Of a DNA stretch of 64,000 bases, positions 52,331 to 60,961 are shown in pieces. Position numbers and translations under genes: made by a program. How positions within the stretch are numbered: the first letter of the stretch is position 1; each line of letters begins with the position of its first letter. The notes below the pieces were generated by a model. It made no database searches and was not told the origin of the DNA. It saw only the letters and a list, made by a program, of their open reading frames with translations. This DNA is from Chloroflexi bacterium AL-N1 (GTDB taxonomy: Bacteria; Chloroflexota; Chloroflexia; Chloroflexales; Roseiflexaceae): positions 62,001-126,000 of the forward strand of contig WYDT01000016.1 in the NCBI GenBank assembly GCA_013122435.1, in the 5' to 3' direction.

Positions 52331-53719
52331 CTAAGTTGTTCGTGTAAGTATCCGTGCGTACAGACTGCCCTTCGGTGATAGGGTGATGGCTGGTTGGAGG
52401 GCAACCTCTTGCTTTGGTAGTGCCTCGAGTTGATAGTGCTGGACGATGCTGGCGAGAATAATGGTGGCTTCCATCAGGGCGAAGTTGTTCCCGATGCAGA
52501 GTCGTGGCCCTCCACCAAAGGGAAAGTAGGCGTATTTCGGTAGATCGGCACGTATAGTTTCCCATCGCTCAGGGATAAATGCTTCCGGATCGTCAAAGTA
52601 GCGTGGGTCGCGATGGACGGTCCATTGACTCATCTGGAGCACCGAACCTGCTGGTATGGTATAGCCTTCGATTTCGACATCCTCGGTGGCCTGACGCGAT
52701 ATCGCCCATACGGGTGGATAGAGCCGCATGGACTCATCGAGCACATGGCGGGTGTAGGTCAACTGTTCCAGATCTGCAAGCGTAACCGTGCGATCTCCCA
52801 GGACCTGATCGACTTCGGCTTCCAGTTTCTGCACAATATCAGGATGTTGCATCAGAAGATGGAAGGTCCAGGTAAGCGTGTTCGAGGTCGTCTCGTGACC
52901 GGCCAGAAAGAGTGTTTTGACTTCATCGCGCAGTTGTTGGTCGGTCATCCCAGTCCCGTCCTCATCGCGTGCTTCCATCAACATCGAGAGCAGATCGCCA
53001 CGGTCACCGGGTGCCTTACGACGTTCCTCAACAATCTGTTCAACGACATTGTCGATATCTTGCATGGCTTCGAGCAAGCGCTGTTCAGTTGGGGTGGTGA
53101 TCTGGAATGGAAGAAAGCTGAGCACATGGTGAAACACGCTAGTCATGAGCTTGCCATACTCCATAATAGCCGCTTCGAGAGCATCACCGACGGTTTTGGC
53201 ATTCTCCTGCATGTCAGCGTCAAAGAGGGTTTTACTGACAATCGCCTGCGTAAGATACAGCATCTCACTGTGGATGTCGCGCACCTGTCCATTCCGCCAT
53301 TTGTCTACCATACGATGGGTGTATGCCACCATCACCTCAGCATAACCTGTGATACGCTTCCGATGAAAAGCGGGTTGCGCTAGACGACGTTGGCGTCGCC
53401 AGAAATCCCCCTCACTCGTTACCAGACCATTGCCAAGGAACACGGTGATCAGGCGATCTCCCTGATACCCTTTAGCAAAGCGCCGTCCGGTTTGGACAAG
53501 TACTTCTTCAATCGTATGGGGGTTGCTGATGAGGTAGCTCGATTGACCACTGCCAAATTGGAGTCTCACAACGTCCCCATAGGTACGTGCACAATAAGTG
53601 TAAAAGCCCAGTGGATTGCGCCCAAAATCGATCATGTTCCCGACAATAGGCATTGTAGGAGGGCCTGGTGGTTCTGTCTTTATCTGTGGAGATGGGTTTT
53701 TGTATATTGTTTGTTGCAT
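52331..53719 (-). CDS. Cytochrome P450 monooxygenase
   Basis: A soluble 462-residue P450. I-helix threonine motif LFLAGHETTSNTLTW, ExxR in LDESMRLYPPVWAI, and the heme-ligand loop YFPFGGGPRLCIGNNFA with Cys408. N-terminal PPGPPTMPIVGN-like proline region is present without a membrane anchor. The fold class with TRHVLDESMRLYPPVW and AIS RQATEDVEIEGY resembles fatty-acid or terpenoid hydroxylases (CYP102/CYP197-like), a guess. GAGG precedes the ATG. Two TetR-type operators and two promoters lie in the 350 bp upstream, next to an intact TetR gene. Confidence 0.95.
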   Translation of the reverse strand: MQQTIYKNPSPQIKTEPPGPPTMPIVGNMIDFGRNPLGFYTYCARTYGDVVRLQFGSGQSSYLISNPHTIEEVLVQTGRRFAKGYQGDRLITVFLGNGLVTSEGDFWRRQRRLAQPAFHRKRITGYAEVMVAYTHRMVDKWRNGQVRDIHSEMLYLTQAIVSKTLFDADMQENAKTVGDALEAAIMEYGKLMTSVFHHVLSFLPFQITTPTEQRLLEAMQDIDNVVEQIVEERRKAPGDRGDLLSMLMEARDEDGTGMTDQQLRDEVKTLFLAGHETTSNTLTWTFHLLMQHPDIVQKLEAEVDQVLGDRTVTLADLEQLTYTRHVLDESMRLYPPVWAISRQATEDVEIEGYTIPAGSVLQMSQWTVHRDPRYFDDPEAFIPERWETIRADLPKYAYFPFGGGPRLCIGNNFALMEATIILASIVQHYQLEALPKQEVALQPAITLSPKGSLYARILTRTT

Positions 53720-53738
53720 GGGTAATTCCTCAGTAAAA

Positions 53739-53796
53739 CGACTGACTGTCAGTCACATTTTGATATATTATAGAAAGAGGTACTTCTGTATGTCAA
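53739..53796 (-). promoter_or_regulatory. P450 promoter with TetR-type operator (proximal copy)
   Basis: Minus strand: TTGACA (53791-53796), 18-bp spacer, TATAAT (53767-53772), then the palindrome CGACTGA-CTG-TCAGTCA (53739-53755, one mismatch) over the likely start site. The P450 ATG is 20 bp further on. Confidence 0.85.
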
Positions 53797-53977
53797 GACC
53801 AAATGACAAATAAGGTTTCAAGGTTTCCTTATTCTGGAACAATACTTTGTTCTGTTTGTTCTGGATGTACCCCCATTGAGTTATGATACATGTCCAGTAT
53901 TTGCCTTGAGTTCGATTACAGCACTATGGTCATGTGAGTATAATTGATGTTGGTTGCGTACTATCTGTCTTCGCGTA

Positions 53978-54035
53978 TGACTGACTGTCAGTCATATTTT
54001 GATCAATTATAGCTACCTGCGTCGTTACTTGTCAA
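53978..54035 (-). promoter_or_regulatory. Second promoter plus perfect operator (distal copy)
   Basis: Minus strand: TTGACA (54030-54035), 18-bp spacer, TATAAT (54006-54011), then perfect palindrome TGACTGA-CTG-TCAGTCA (53978-53994). The layout repeats the proximal copy 239 bp downstream, including bases between operator and -10. The region between the two (53797-53977) has no convincing gene. Confidence 0.85.
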
Positions 54036-54069
54036 GCACCAATTTCAGGTTGTATCGTAAAGGGGATTT

Positions 54070-54642
54070 TTAGTGATTGCGTAGCGCTCGCTGGACAAAA
54101 CGTGCAGCTTCAGCAATATAATCTTCGGGGTGTATCTCGGGACGATAGAGGAAACAATCGTCAGCGGCCTTCTCGACCAGACCAACAATCATACGGGCGG
54201 CAAATGTTGCATTCACGCTTGGATCAAGTTCTCCGGCCTCCTGACCCTGTTGGATAAGTTCAACAATCATGTTGTAGTAGGGCTCATAGAGATGTTCCCA
54301 GTATGCGATAGAACGCGTGAGTCCAATACGCATCTCAATAATACCAAGCACATCGCAGTAGTGTTCTGTGACCGAGAAAGCCGCACGAATGCCAGCCTCA
54401 ACGGCGTGATTGATAGTGGGTGCTTGTGCAACTGCCTCATTCACAGTGACTAGCGTTTGTTCGAGCATCTCTTTTGAAAGCGCTTCAACGAGCGATGTTT
54501 TCGAGGGGAAATAGAGATAAAAAGTGCCTTGTGCTACTCCGGCACGTGCAACGACTTCTGAAATGGTAGTTGCCTCAAAGCCTTTTTCGGCGAGGACTTC
54601 GCGGGCCGCGCGGAGAATGTCTTGTTGTCGATGGTGGGCCAC
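54070..54642 (-). CDS. TetR family transcriptional regulator (intact)
   Basis: A 190-residue repressor. The DNA-binding domain reads RQQDILRAAREVLAEKGFEA, TISEVVARAGVAQGTFYLYF, then PSKTSLVEALSKEM. The ligand-binding half (AVEAGIRAAFSVTEHYCDVL, AARMIVGLVEKAADDCFLY) resembles the FadR/QacR-like regulators of fatty-acid or xenobiotic genes. Start is GTG 54642. It ends 35 bp before the distal promoter, so the P450 and perhaps the regulator's downstream neighbours are its likely targets. The palindromes it probably binds are at 53739-53755 and 53978-53994; no copy was seen in front of the regulator itself. Confidence 0.88.
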   Translation of the reverse strand: MAHHRQQDILRAAREVLAEKGFEATTISEVVARAGVAQGTFYLYFPSKTSLVEALSKEMLEQTLVTVNEAVAQAPTINHAVEAGIRAAFSVTEHYCDVLGIIEMRIGLTRSIAYWEHLYEPYYNMIVELIQQGQEAGELDPSVNATFAARMIVGLVEKAADDCFLYRPEIHPEDYIAEAARFVQRALRNH

Positions 54643-54705
54643 GTAATTATGTTGTTCCTTGTGCTTTGTTTCAAATCTACTTTTGTGTAATGGGAGAACT
54701 CATTC

Positions 54706-55074
54706 TTAGGCAGCGTTCTTTTCGCTACCTTCAGTTTGCTGTACTTGTTCCAGGTACTGATCGCCCCAATCACGCATCAATACGAGGAGTGGCTTTAGGC
54801 TGCGTCCAGAGTCAGTCAATGAATATTCTACTTTCGGAGGGATTTCGGCATATATTGTCCGTTTCACAATACCGTCGTTTTCTAATTCGCGTAATTGGTG
54901 TGTAAGTATTCTTTGTGTTACATACGGCAATAATCGCCTTAGTTCGCCAAAGCGCATGGTTCCCTGTAGCAGATAGAACAGAATGACACCTTTGTATTTG
55001 CCACTAATGATATCAAGGGTAGCTTCTACCGGGCATCCATACCGATGGTGATAGTTACGTTCTCGTAAAGCCAT
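54706..55074 (-). CDS. HxlR/DUF24 family regulator with conserved N-terminal Cys
   Basis: A 122-residue winged-helix regulator. After a basic start the family signature appears: YGCPVEATLDIISGKYKGVI, then LRRLLPYVTQRILTHQLREL and VEYSLTDSGRSL. The single Cys14 in the GCPVEATL motif is the redox-sensing Cys of quinone/diamide responsive members such as YodB, CatR and QorR. It is transcribed divergently from a quinone oxidoreductase gene, separated by about 130 bp that contain a palindrome (55094-55109). By analogy it would repress that gene until quinones or electrophiles modify the Cys. Confidence 0.88.
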   Translation of the reverse strand: MALRERNYHHRYGCPVEATLDIISGKYKGVILFYLLQGTMRFGELRRLLPYVTQRILTHQLRELENDGIVKRTIYAEIPPKVEYSLTDSGRSLKPLLVLMRDWGDQYLEQVQQTEGSEKNAA

Positions 55075-55093
55075 AGATGGTTACTCCCAATTG

Positions 55094-55109
55094 GTATCAC
55101 ACGTGATAC
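55094..55109. promoter_or_regulatory. HxlR-type palindromic operator
   Basis: GTATCAC-AC-GTGATAC, a perfect 7-base dyad, 20 bp before the HxlR start and about 100 bp before the divergent oxidoreductase start. HxlR regulators usually bind GTA-rich dyads in such shared spacers. Confidence 0.65.
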
Positions 55110-55206
55110 TATAGCACATTTTTGTGCGTTCTTGAAAAATGTTCAAAGTAAAGGATACTGGGAAATGTTCTAAACAGCATTTTTTGATAGGTATATGGAG
55201 GAAGTT

Positions 55207-56148
55207 TTGAAAGCAGTTCGTATCTACGCCTATGGTGAGTCTGATGTATTAACATATGAAGATGTCTCTGTTCCTACTTGCAATGACAACGAAGTTTTGA
55301 TTCGCGTACATGCTGCGGGAGTCAACCCGGTCGATTGGAAAACGCGTATTGGTCGTGGTATTGCTGGAAACATCGAATCATTCCCGGTTATTTTAGGATG
55401 GGATGTATCAGGAGTGGTTGAACACGTTGGCGCTCGTGTCGTCGGATTGAGTGTTGGTGACGATGTGTATGGAATGGTCAGTTTTCCACAGATAGGTGGA
55501 GCTTATGCCGAGTATACCACTGCCCCTGCAGCACATCTGGCACATAAGCCAGCATCACTCAATCATGTCCAATCAGCAGCGCTTCCCCTGGCGGTGCTTA
55601 CGGCATGGCAAGCGTTGTTCGATACAGCAGATCTGCGTGCAGGGCAGACCGTTTTAATTCACGCCGCCGCTGGTGGTGTCGGACATTTCGCTGTACAGCT
55701 TGCCAAATGGAAAGGGGCTTATGTAATCGGTACAGCTTCATCTGCCAACGTCGCTTTTTTACGTGAATTGGGTATTGATGAGGTGATTGATTATCAGAAC
55801 ACACGATTTGAGGATGTAGTACGTGACGTTGATGTCGTGCTCGATGGAGTTGGGGGTGATGTTTTAGAACGCTCGGTGTCTGTGCTTAAACCAGGTGGTA
55901 TCCTTGTGACAATTCTCCCTGAAGATACCGATACTGCAAAAAGCCTGGCCCAAGCGCATGGAGCGCGTGGCACTTCTATCATGGTGGGTCCAAATCAACA
56001 ACAACTGGTACAAATAGCTCGGCTTGTTGATGATGGACATATCAAACCTGTTATAGACACAGTACTGCCACTTGATGAGGTGCGTATAGCACATGCGATG
56101 AGTTTTGGTGGTCACACCCGTGGCAAAATTGTTTTGCAGGTTCGATAA
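55207..56148 (+). CDS. NADPH-dependent quinone oxidoreductase (MDR family)
   Basis: A medium-chain reductase/dehydrogenase of the quinone oxidoreductase type, without the zinc ligands of alcohol dehydrogenases. N-terminus KAVRIYAYGESDVLTYED, substrate-side VNPVDWKTRIGRG, and the Rossmann motif VLIHAAAGGVGHFAVQLAKW. The start is TTG 55207 because GGAGGA lies five bases upstream; an ATG four codons earlier overlaps that ribosome site. Length about 313. It would reduce quinones or enals with NADPH. The next gene is 14 bp downstream and codes for an ABM-type monooxygenase, and the divergent gene is an HxlR regulator. Confidence 0.9.
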   Translation: MKAVRIYAYGESDVLTYEDVSVPTCNDNEVLIRVHAAGVNPVDWKTRIGRGIAGNIESFPVILGWDVSGVVEHVGARVVGLSVGDDVYGMVSFPQIGGAYAEYTTAPAAHLAHKPASLNHVQSAALPLAVLTAWQALFDTADLRAGQTVLIHAAAGGVGHFAVQLAKWKGAYVIGTASSANVAFLRELGIDEVIDYQNTRFEDVVRDVDVVLDGVGGDVLERSVSVLKPGGILVTILPEDTDTAKSLAQAHGARGTSIMVGPNQQQLVQIARLVDDGHIKPVIDTVLPLDEVRIAHAMSFGGHTRGKIVLQVR

Positions 56149-56162
56149 CTAGGAGCATAAGC

Positions 56163-56456
56163 ATGAATGCACAGTTGACTATTGTTGCACGTATCGAAGC
56201 GCAGAAAGATAGCATTGAATTAGTAAAATCTGAGTTGCTGAAATTAGTGGCGATTACACGAGCAGAAGCTGGTTGTCTCCAATATGACTTGCACCAGGAT
56301 AACGACAAACCAGAGATTTTTATCTTTTATGAAAATTGGGAAAATCGAGAACTATGGCAACAGCATATGCATAATGATCATATACGGGCATATTCAGCAG
56401 CTACAGATGGTGTGGTGGCCAGCTTTACCCTTAACAAGATGACCGATATAGCGTAA
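56163..56456 (+). CDS. ABM-domain monooxygenase (YgiN-like)
   Basis: A 97-residue antibiotic-biosynthesis-monooxygenase (dimeric alpha-beta barrel) protein: LTIVARIEAQKDSIELVKSE, TRAEAGCLQYDLHQDNDKP, FIFYENWENRELWQQHMH. Relatives such as YgiN oxidise menadiol and work beside quinone reductases. AGGAG lies seven bases before the ATG. Together with the quinone oxidoreductase and HxlR genes it forms a probable quinone or electrophile stress cassette. Confidence 0.88.
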   Translation: MNAQLTIVARIEAQKDSIELVKSELLKLVAITRAEAGCLQYDLHQDNDKPEIFIFYENWENRELWQQHMHNDHIRAYSAATDGVVASFTLNKMTDIA

Positions 56457-56474
56457 GTGAGGAAGTGAAAAGAA

Positions 56475-56527
56475 GCTCAGTCAGGCGCACGTTCACATGT
56501 ATAACTTACATATGTGCCTGATTGAGC
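56475..56527. terminator. Long hairpin between converging operons
   Basis: GCTCAGTCAGGC (from 56475) pairs with GCCTGATTGAGC (to 56527) with one mismatch, and an inner stem CACATGTA / TACATATGTG extends it. It separates the ABM gene from the converging thiamine ATPase gene. Confidence 0.6.
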
Positions 56528-56531
56528 GATA

Positions 56532-57635
56532 TTAGGCAGGAATCACACTGAGAGCAGTTGCATCGAGTTGGAGGAGGAGATCTGTCGTACCAGCGAGTAA
56601 TGTCCCATCGGGTAACTCAAAGACAAGAGTCTGACCAGAGGTGTGCCGGACACTGATCCGGGTGCGGCTGCCCCGAAACGAATATTCGACCATGTCGACG
56701 TGGAGTGTGTTTGGTGCTGTGGTATCAGCCACGATGCTGGCGGCTTCGGGCCGAATGACCAACCACACCTGCTGCCCAGGTTGTAGTGTTGTGGTATGTT
56801 CGGCGACCTGAAGTATCCCCAGAGGTGTTTCAAACGTCAATAGTTGATCGGTTACTGAGACTGCCTGGGCTGGTACAAGATTAGCTAATCCCAAAAAGCG
56901 CGCTGCAAATGTGCTCTGTGGATGGCGATAGATGGTTGTCGGTAGCCCCTGTTGTTCGATCTGTCCCGCATGCATAAGCACTAGCTGATCGGCGATGGCA
57001 AAGGCTTCGGTCTGATCGTGTGTTACATAGATGCTGGTGACGCCCACCTGTTTGAGAATGTCGCGTAGTTCGTCGAGCAGCCGCTCACGCAAGGCTCGGT
57101 CGAGTGCTCCCAGTGGCTCATCGAGCATCAGAACAGGGGGATTTGGGGCGAGGCTACGGGCCAGTGCAACGCGTTGTCGTTCACCACCGGAAAGTTCATA
57201 GACGCGTCGTTGCTCGTAGCCCGTTAACCCTACCAATGTCAGCATTTCTGCAACCCGTACGTCGATCTGTTCGCGTGGGATATGGCGCATGCGTAAGCCA
57301 AAGGCGATATTTTCAGCGACATTGCGATGGGGAAAGAGCGCATATTCCTGGAACATCAATCCAAAGCCGCGTTGGTGCGGGGGGATATGGTTGATAGACT
57401 GTCCTGCAAAGATGGTGGTGCCGCTGTCGGCCTGTTCAAGGCCAGCAATGACACGCAGTAATGTTGTTTTTCCACATCCTGATGGGCCAAGCAAACACAC
57501 GATGCTGCCCTTGTTGATGCATAGATCAACGTTGTAAAGTGCAGGAGTGCTGTGGTAGTACTTGGTAATGGAGCGCAGATCGAGGAGCGGGGTGTTGGGA
57601 GTGCGTTGTTCAGCCCTCCCAACGGGTGCCTGCAT
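56532..57635 (-). CDS. ABC transporter ATP-binding protein, probably thiamine (ThiQ-like)
   Basis: The ATPase of an importer that pairs with the permease at 58928 and the binding protein at 60969. Walker A is LLGPSGCGKTTLL, the signature VYELSGGERQRVALARSLAP, Walker B VLMLDEPLGALD and the His switch YVTHDQTEA. A TOBE-like C-terminal domain of about 120 residues follows (LVIRPEAASIV). The frame is open for 16 more codons; I place the start at ATG 57635, 11 bp after the ferritin stop, although ATG 57656 overlapping that gene is possible. The POTRA-like fusion with iron transporters (FbpC) cannot be excluded from this part alone; the riboswitch decides for thiamine. Confidence 0.85.
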   Translation of the reverse strand: MQAPVGRAEQRTPNTPLLDLRSITKYYHSTPALYNVDLCINKGSIVCLLGPSGCGKTTLLRVIAGLEQADSGTTIFAGQSINHIPPHQRGFGLMFQEYALFPHRNVAENIAFGLRMRHIPREQIDVRVAEMLTLVGLTGYEQRRVYELSGGERQRVALARSLAPNPPVLMLDEPLGALDRALRERLLDELRDILKQVGVTSIYVTHDQTEAFAIADQLVLMHAGQIEQQGLPTTIYRHPQSTFAARFLGLANLVPAQAVSVTDQLLTFETPLGILQVAEHTTTLQPGQQVWLVIRPEAASIVADTTAPNTLHVDMVEYSFRGSRTRISVRHTSGQTLVFELPDGTLLAGTTDLLLQLDATALSVIPA

Positions 57636-57645
57636 TACATCAGTG

Positions 57646-58155
57646 CTATTCACCATCTTCGTCTGCGGTACTGCGTCCGGCAAGTGTGCGGTCTATCATA
57701 TACAGTCCCGTACCATCATTACCGATCAGTTTGAGATTTTGAACGATGTCGTCAGCATTTTTCTCTTCTTCGACTTGCTCATCGATAAACCAGCGCAGGA
57801 GATTTTGAGCTGGGAGATCGTTCTCCTTGACGGTAAGATTGTACAGATTGTGAATCGATGCAGTGACTTTCTGCTCGTGTTTGAGCGCAAGTTCCATGGT
57901 GCTGAGCGGTGAGGCAAACTCCATCTGAGGTTCTTCGATAGCCTGGAGCATCACGCGTCCGCCACGGTCGTTCACAAAATCGAAGAATTTGAGTGCATGC
58001 TCACGTTCTTCTTCGCTCTGTACGCGCATCCAGTGCGCGAAGCCTGCCAGATTGATCGACTCGAAATAAGCCGACATCGAAAGGTAGACATGGGAAGCTG
58101 CAAATTCGAGCGTAATCTGCTCATTGATCGCTTTTTGAACTGTTTCGTTCATCAT
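57646..58155 (-). CDS. Ferritin
   Basis: Iron storage protein of about 170 residues from ATG 58155. The ferroxidase helices read VQKAINEQITLEFAASHVYL, LAGFAHWMRVQSEEEREHAL (with the E-x-x-H pair) and LPAQNLLRWFIDEQVEEEKN, so the diiron ligands Glu, Glu-x-x-His and Glu are all present. No heme-ligand Met as in bacterioferritin stands out. It is located between the ATPase and permease genes of the thiamine transporter and ends 11 bp before the ATPase start, probably cotranscribed with the ATPase. Confidence 0.92.
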   Translation of the reverse strand: MMNETVQKAINEQITLEFAASHVYLSMSAYFESINLAGFAHWMRVQSEEEREHALKFFDFVNDRGGRVMLQAIEEPQMEFASPLSTMELALKHEQKVTASIHNLYNLTVKENDLPAQNLLRWFIDEQVEEEKNADDIVQNLKLIGNDGTGLYMIDRTLAGRSTADEDGE

Positions 58156-58247
58156 ACTCAACCAACCTTTTCTCTTTTGATACATCTACGGTATGTTAAT
58201 TTAACTAATACCTAATTTAGAATTGTTCCAATTATATCACATCAAGT

Positions 58248-58793
58248 TCAATTGTACGTTGCGTGCCACACTTGCCACGCAGCGAGCGCACGCCGCTGAG
58301 CAGTCCATTTGAGTTCGGGTAGCTCTTCAGGTGGGGCCACCCGAATGTCGCTGTTTTCATGATCAACCCGGAGTGCGCCGCCTGTCGCACGTGCACGGTA
58401 GCAGAACACAATGTAGAACATGGCCGGGTCGCCATAGGATGGGCTGTGTTCAAAATCAAGAAAGAACGGATCTTCGATCACTAACCCCGTCTCCTCTGAT
58501 GCTTCACGCAGGGCCGCCTGTTCTGGTGATTCGCCAAACTCGAGGTGCCCGATCGGCAAATGCCAGATGCCCTTATCAGGTGGAATGGCGCGACGAAGCA
58601 ACACAATACCACCCTGATATTCCACTACGACTGTTGCAGCGATGTTAGGATTGGGGAAAAACGTCCAGTTATCCTTGGGGCAAACCAAGCGCATGCGCCC
58701 GTGACCAACACGCCGTTCCAACGATGTTGCACAGAGCGGGCAAAAACGAAACTGGTATCGTGCTGGATAGTCGTCAATTTCAGGTAACAGCAT
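58248..58793 (-). CDS. Nudix hydrolase with N-terminal zinc ribbon
   Basis: A 181-residue nucleotide-pyrophosphate hydrolase. The N-terminal 45 residues hold a zinc ribbon (FCPLCATSL then LVCPKDNWTFFPNP). The Nudix box is GHLEFGESPEQAALREASEETGL, matching GX5EX7REUXEEXGU. This two-part plan is shared with NADH pyrophosphatase (NudC-like), but the protein is shorter than NudC. Its substrate is not predictable. It precedes the ferritin gene by about 90 bp on the same strand. Confidence 0.88.
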   Translation of the reverse strand: MLLPEIDDYPARYQFRFCPLCATSLERRVGHGRMRLVCPKDNWTFFPNPNIAATVVVEYQGGIVLLRRAIPPDKGIWHLPIGHLEFGESPEQAALREASEETGLVIEDPFFLDFEHSPSYGDPAMFYIVFCYRARATGGALRVDHENSDIRVAPPEELPELKWTAQRRALAAWQVWHATYN

Positions 58794-58927
58794 TACATCC
58801 CAATCTGCAAGTATCGTAGTCAGTCGTATGTTTATTATCTAGAATAATTACAAAGAAATAGCGTTGTGCATAAGACATGTGTACATGTAATACTCTCAAA
58901 AGCGAGGAAATGGATGTTCTTGTGTGA

Positions 58928-60622
58928 TCAAAACTCACCGATATCCCGATAACGCACGCGTTCGAGTAGCAGAAAGCAGAGGACGCTAATGATCATCAGA
59001 ATGGTGCTGAGCGCCAACGCTTGACCATAATTTTCGGTGCCAGGCTGTCCAAGGAAACGATAGATTGCAATCGGAATGGTCGGATAGTCTGGCCGCGAAA
59101 GGAGCAGTGTGGCACCAAATTCACCAAGTGAGACGGTAAACGCAAACACGGCACCAACGAGCAATGCAGGAAAGAGGATTGGGAGATCAATCTCGCGTAA
59201 TACCCGCAGTGGTCCTGCTCCCTGAATACTGGCTGCCTCACGTAGCTGTGGATCAAGACCTCGGAGCGCTGGGAGCAAACTCCTCACGACGAAGGGAAAG
59301 GCCAACAGTGTGTGGGCAACAGGTATCAGCAGCGGTGAGCGTAACAGGTTGATCGGTGGACTCCCCAATGCGACGATGTAGCCCAAACCAAGTGTGACAG
59401 CGCTGGTCCCAAGTGGGAGCATAAACAAGGGATCAAGGAGCCACGTAAAGTGCGAGTTTTGTTGTGAGTTTCTCTGCGGTGATTTTTGTCGTGCAATCAG
59501 ATAGGCTGCAGGGATCCCAACGAGCAAGGAGAGAACGGTAGTTGCCAGGGCAAAGAGCAGCGAGTTGGCAATGGCCTGAGTCGGTGGCACAAAAAAGAAT
59601 GAACCAGTACGATTAATATTCAATAGACGGTAGTAATTGAGTGTCAGCGCGGACTCATCCGGTGTGAGTGAGGTGATCGAACGTAGTCCGAGGGCGATCA
59701 TTGGTGCAACAAGCAATACCGTAATGACAACGATATTTCCCCCGATGATAAGCCGGGCGCCTCTGGTACGTGCAGGTTTGGTATTGGTGGCACGGGCGCG
59801 CTGGTCGATCGGTACGGTAAAACGTGTTTGCAAGCGGGTGTATAGCATGGTCATCAATAGTGTGGCACACATCTGCGTGAGTGACAGGGCTGCCGCACTA
59901 TCGAGTCGGAGTAGTTGCGCCGTCTGACGGTAGATCTCAACCTCAATGGTCGCCAGTCGTGGCCCTCCGAGAATCAAGAGCACCCCAAAGCTCGAAAAGG
60001 TAAAGATAAACACCAACAGCGCCGCTGCGCCAATCGAAGGCAGCAACAAGGGTAGTGTGACTTCACGAAAGACGCGGAAACGACTGGCCCCCAGGACGGC
60101 GGCGGCCTGCTCCAAACGTGAGTCAAGGGTGCTCCAGAAGCTACCAACAATACGCAATACTACGCTATAGTTATAGAAGACGTGGGCGAGCAGTACTGCC
60201 CCCAGCGTGTTGACTACTTCAAGCGGTGGTTGTTCGAGAGCGAAGAGCGATTGCAACGTGGTATTCAGCAAGCCGCGTGGCCCAAGCAACGCAACGAATG
60301 CTGTCGCCACTACGACGACTGGTAGCACAAAAGGTACTGTGGCAATCGCGCGCCATAGGGTCTTACCAGGGAAATCGTAGCGCGCAAAGACATAGGCTGC
60401 GGGCAAAGCTGTGATGAGCGTTAGTACAGTCGAGAGGGCGGCCTGCCAGGTGCTAAACCAGAGGACTCGCACATAGTATCCATCTGACACAAGCCGCACC
60501 AGTCCACCACTCGCAAAATCTCCAAAACTTAATTGGAGGATCGCAGCGAGTGGGTAGAAGAAAAACACAGCGAGAAACAGAAGTGGCAGACCGTATGCAA
60601 TTGTGCGTAGGAAAGTAATCAT
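58928..60622 (-). CDS. thiP: ABC transporter permease with two fused halves, ThiP-like
   Basis: A 564-residue permease formed of two six-helix units, as in ThiP and FbpB. Each half has its own EAA loop: AAAVLGASRFRVFREVTLPLLLP in the first and EAASIQGAGPLRVLREIDLPIL in the second. It would form the whole transmembrane pore for thiamine or a thiamine phosphate. It follows the binding-protein gene by 346 bp, a long gap that holds ACCCTAAAGGT repeats. Gene name is given because the operon begins with a TPP riboswitch; iron(III) permeases of the same build are the alternative. Confidence 0.85.
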   Translation of the reverse strand: MITFLRTIAYGLPLLFLAVFFFYPLAAILQLSFGDFASGGLVRLVSDGYYVRVLWFSTWQAALSTVLTLITALPAAYVFARYDFPGKTLWRAIATVPFVLPVVVVATAFVALLGPRGLLNTTLQSLFALEQPPLEVVNTLGAVLLAHVFYNYSVVLRIVGSFWSTLDSRLEQAAAVLGASRFRVFREVTLPLLLPSIGAAALLVFIFTFSSFGVLLILGGPRLATIEVEIYRQTAQLLRLDSAAALSLTQMCATLLMTMLYTRLQTRFTVPIDQRARATNTKPARTRGARLIIGGNIVVITVLLVAPMIALGLRSITSLTPDESALTLNYYRLLNINRTGSFFFVPPTQAIANSLLFALATTVLSLLVGIPAAYLIARQKSPQRNSQQNSHFTWLLDPLFMLPLGTSAVTLGLGYIVALGSPPINLLRSPLLIPVAHTLLAFPFVVRSLLPALRGLDPQLREAASIQGAGPLRVLREIDLPILFPALLVGAVFAFTVSLGEFGATLLLSRPDYPTIPIAIYRFLGQPGTENYGQALALSTILMIISVLCFLLLERVRYRDIGEF

Positions 60623-60628
60623 ATGGAG

Positions 60629-60961
60629 ACCCTAAAGGTTGTAATTATTGCTAATTTGCCCTGTATGTTAGCCTCTCACCATGGTCAAAAAACCGCATAA
60701 GAAAGACATAAACGAATGCTACAAAGGCAACCTTAAAGGTTACCCGATTCACGATCTCTGCCTGTCCTTTATTTCGCAACAATAAATGGCGTAGGGAAGG
60801 GAGAAACGTGTGTTTGTGGCAAAACCCTAAATGCCGTATACGTAAACCCTAAAGGTCTCTACCATCCACCCACCCCTATTTCCCGTAATGAGCCACACTA
60901 CACCTACGAGAAACCGTATGGGGATGCGCGAGACGTATGATGCAAGGGCAACCCTAAAGGT
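60629..60961. repeat. Interspersed ACCCTAAAGGT direct repeats
   Basis: The spacer between the binding-protein and permease genes (60623-60968) has no gene. It contains three exact copies of ACCCTAAAGGT (60629-60639, 60846-60856, 60951-60961), one copy with a single change (60730-60740) and one with two (60824-60834), all in the same orientation. The last exact copy lies a few bases after the binding-protein stop. Spacings are about 101, 94, 22 and 105 bp. Confidence 0.85.

Noticed and set aside
52613..53383. A 256-codon plus-strand frame opposite the P450 gene
   Set aside because: It lies entirely inside a well-supported P450 gene on the other strand and shows no family motif or ribosome site.
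53797..53977. A peptide gene between the duplicated P450 promoters (HDHSAVIELKANTGHVS in one frame)
   Set aside because: The frame has no start with a ribosome site, is short, and reads as random outside this piece.
60629..60961. Telomere-like CCCTAAA repeats
   Set aside because: Copies are separated by 20-105 bp, all internal to a bacterial operon, not tandem; resemblance to the plant telomere unit is chance.
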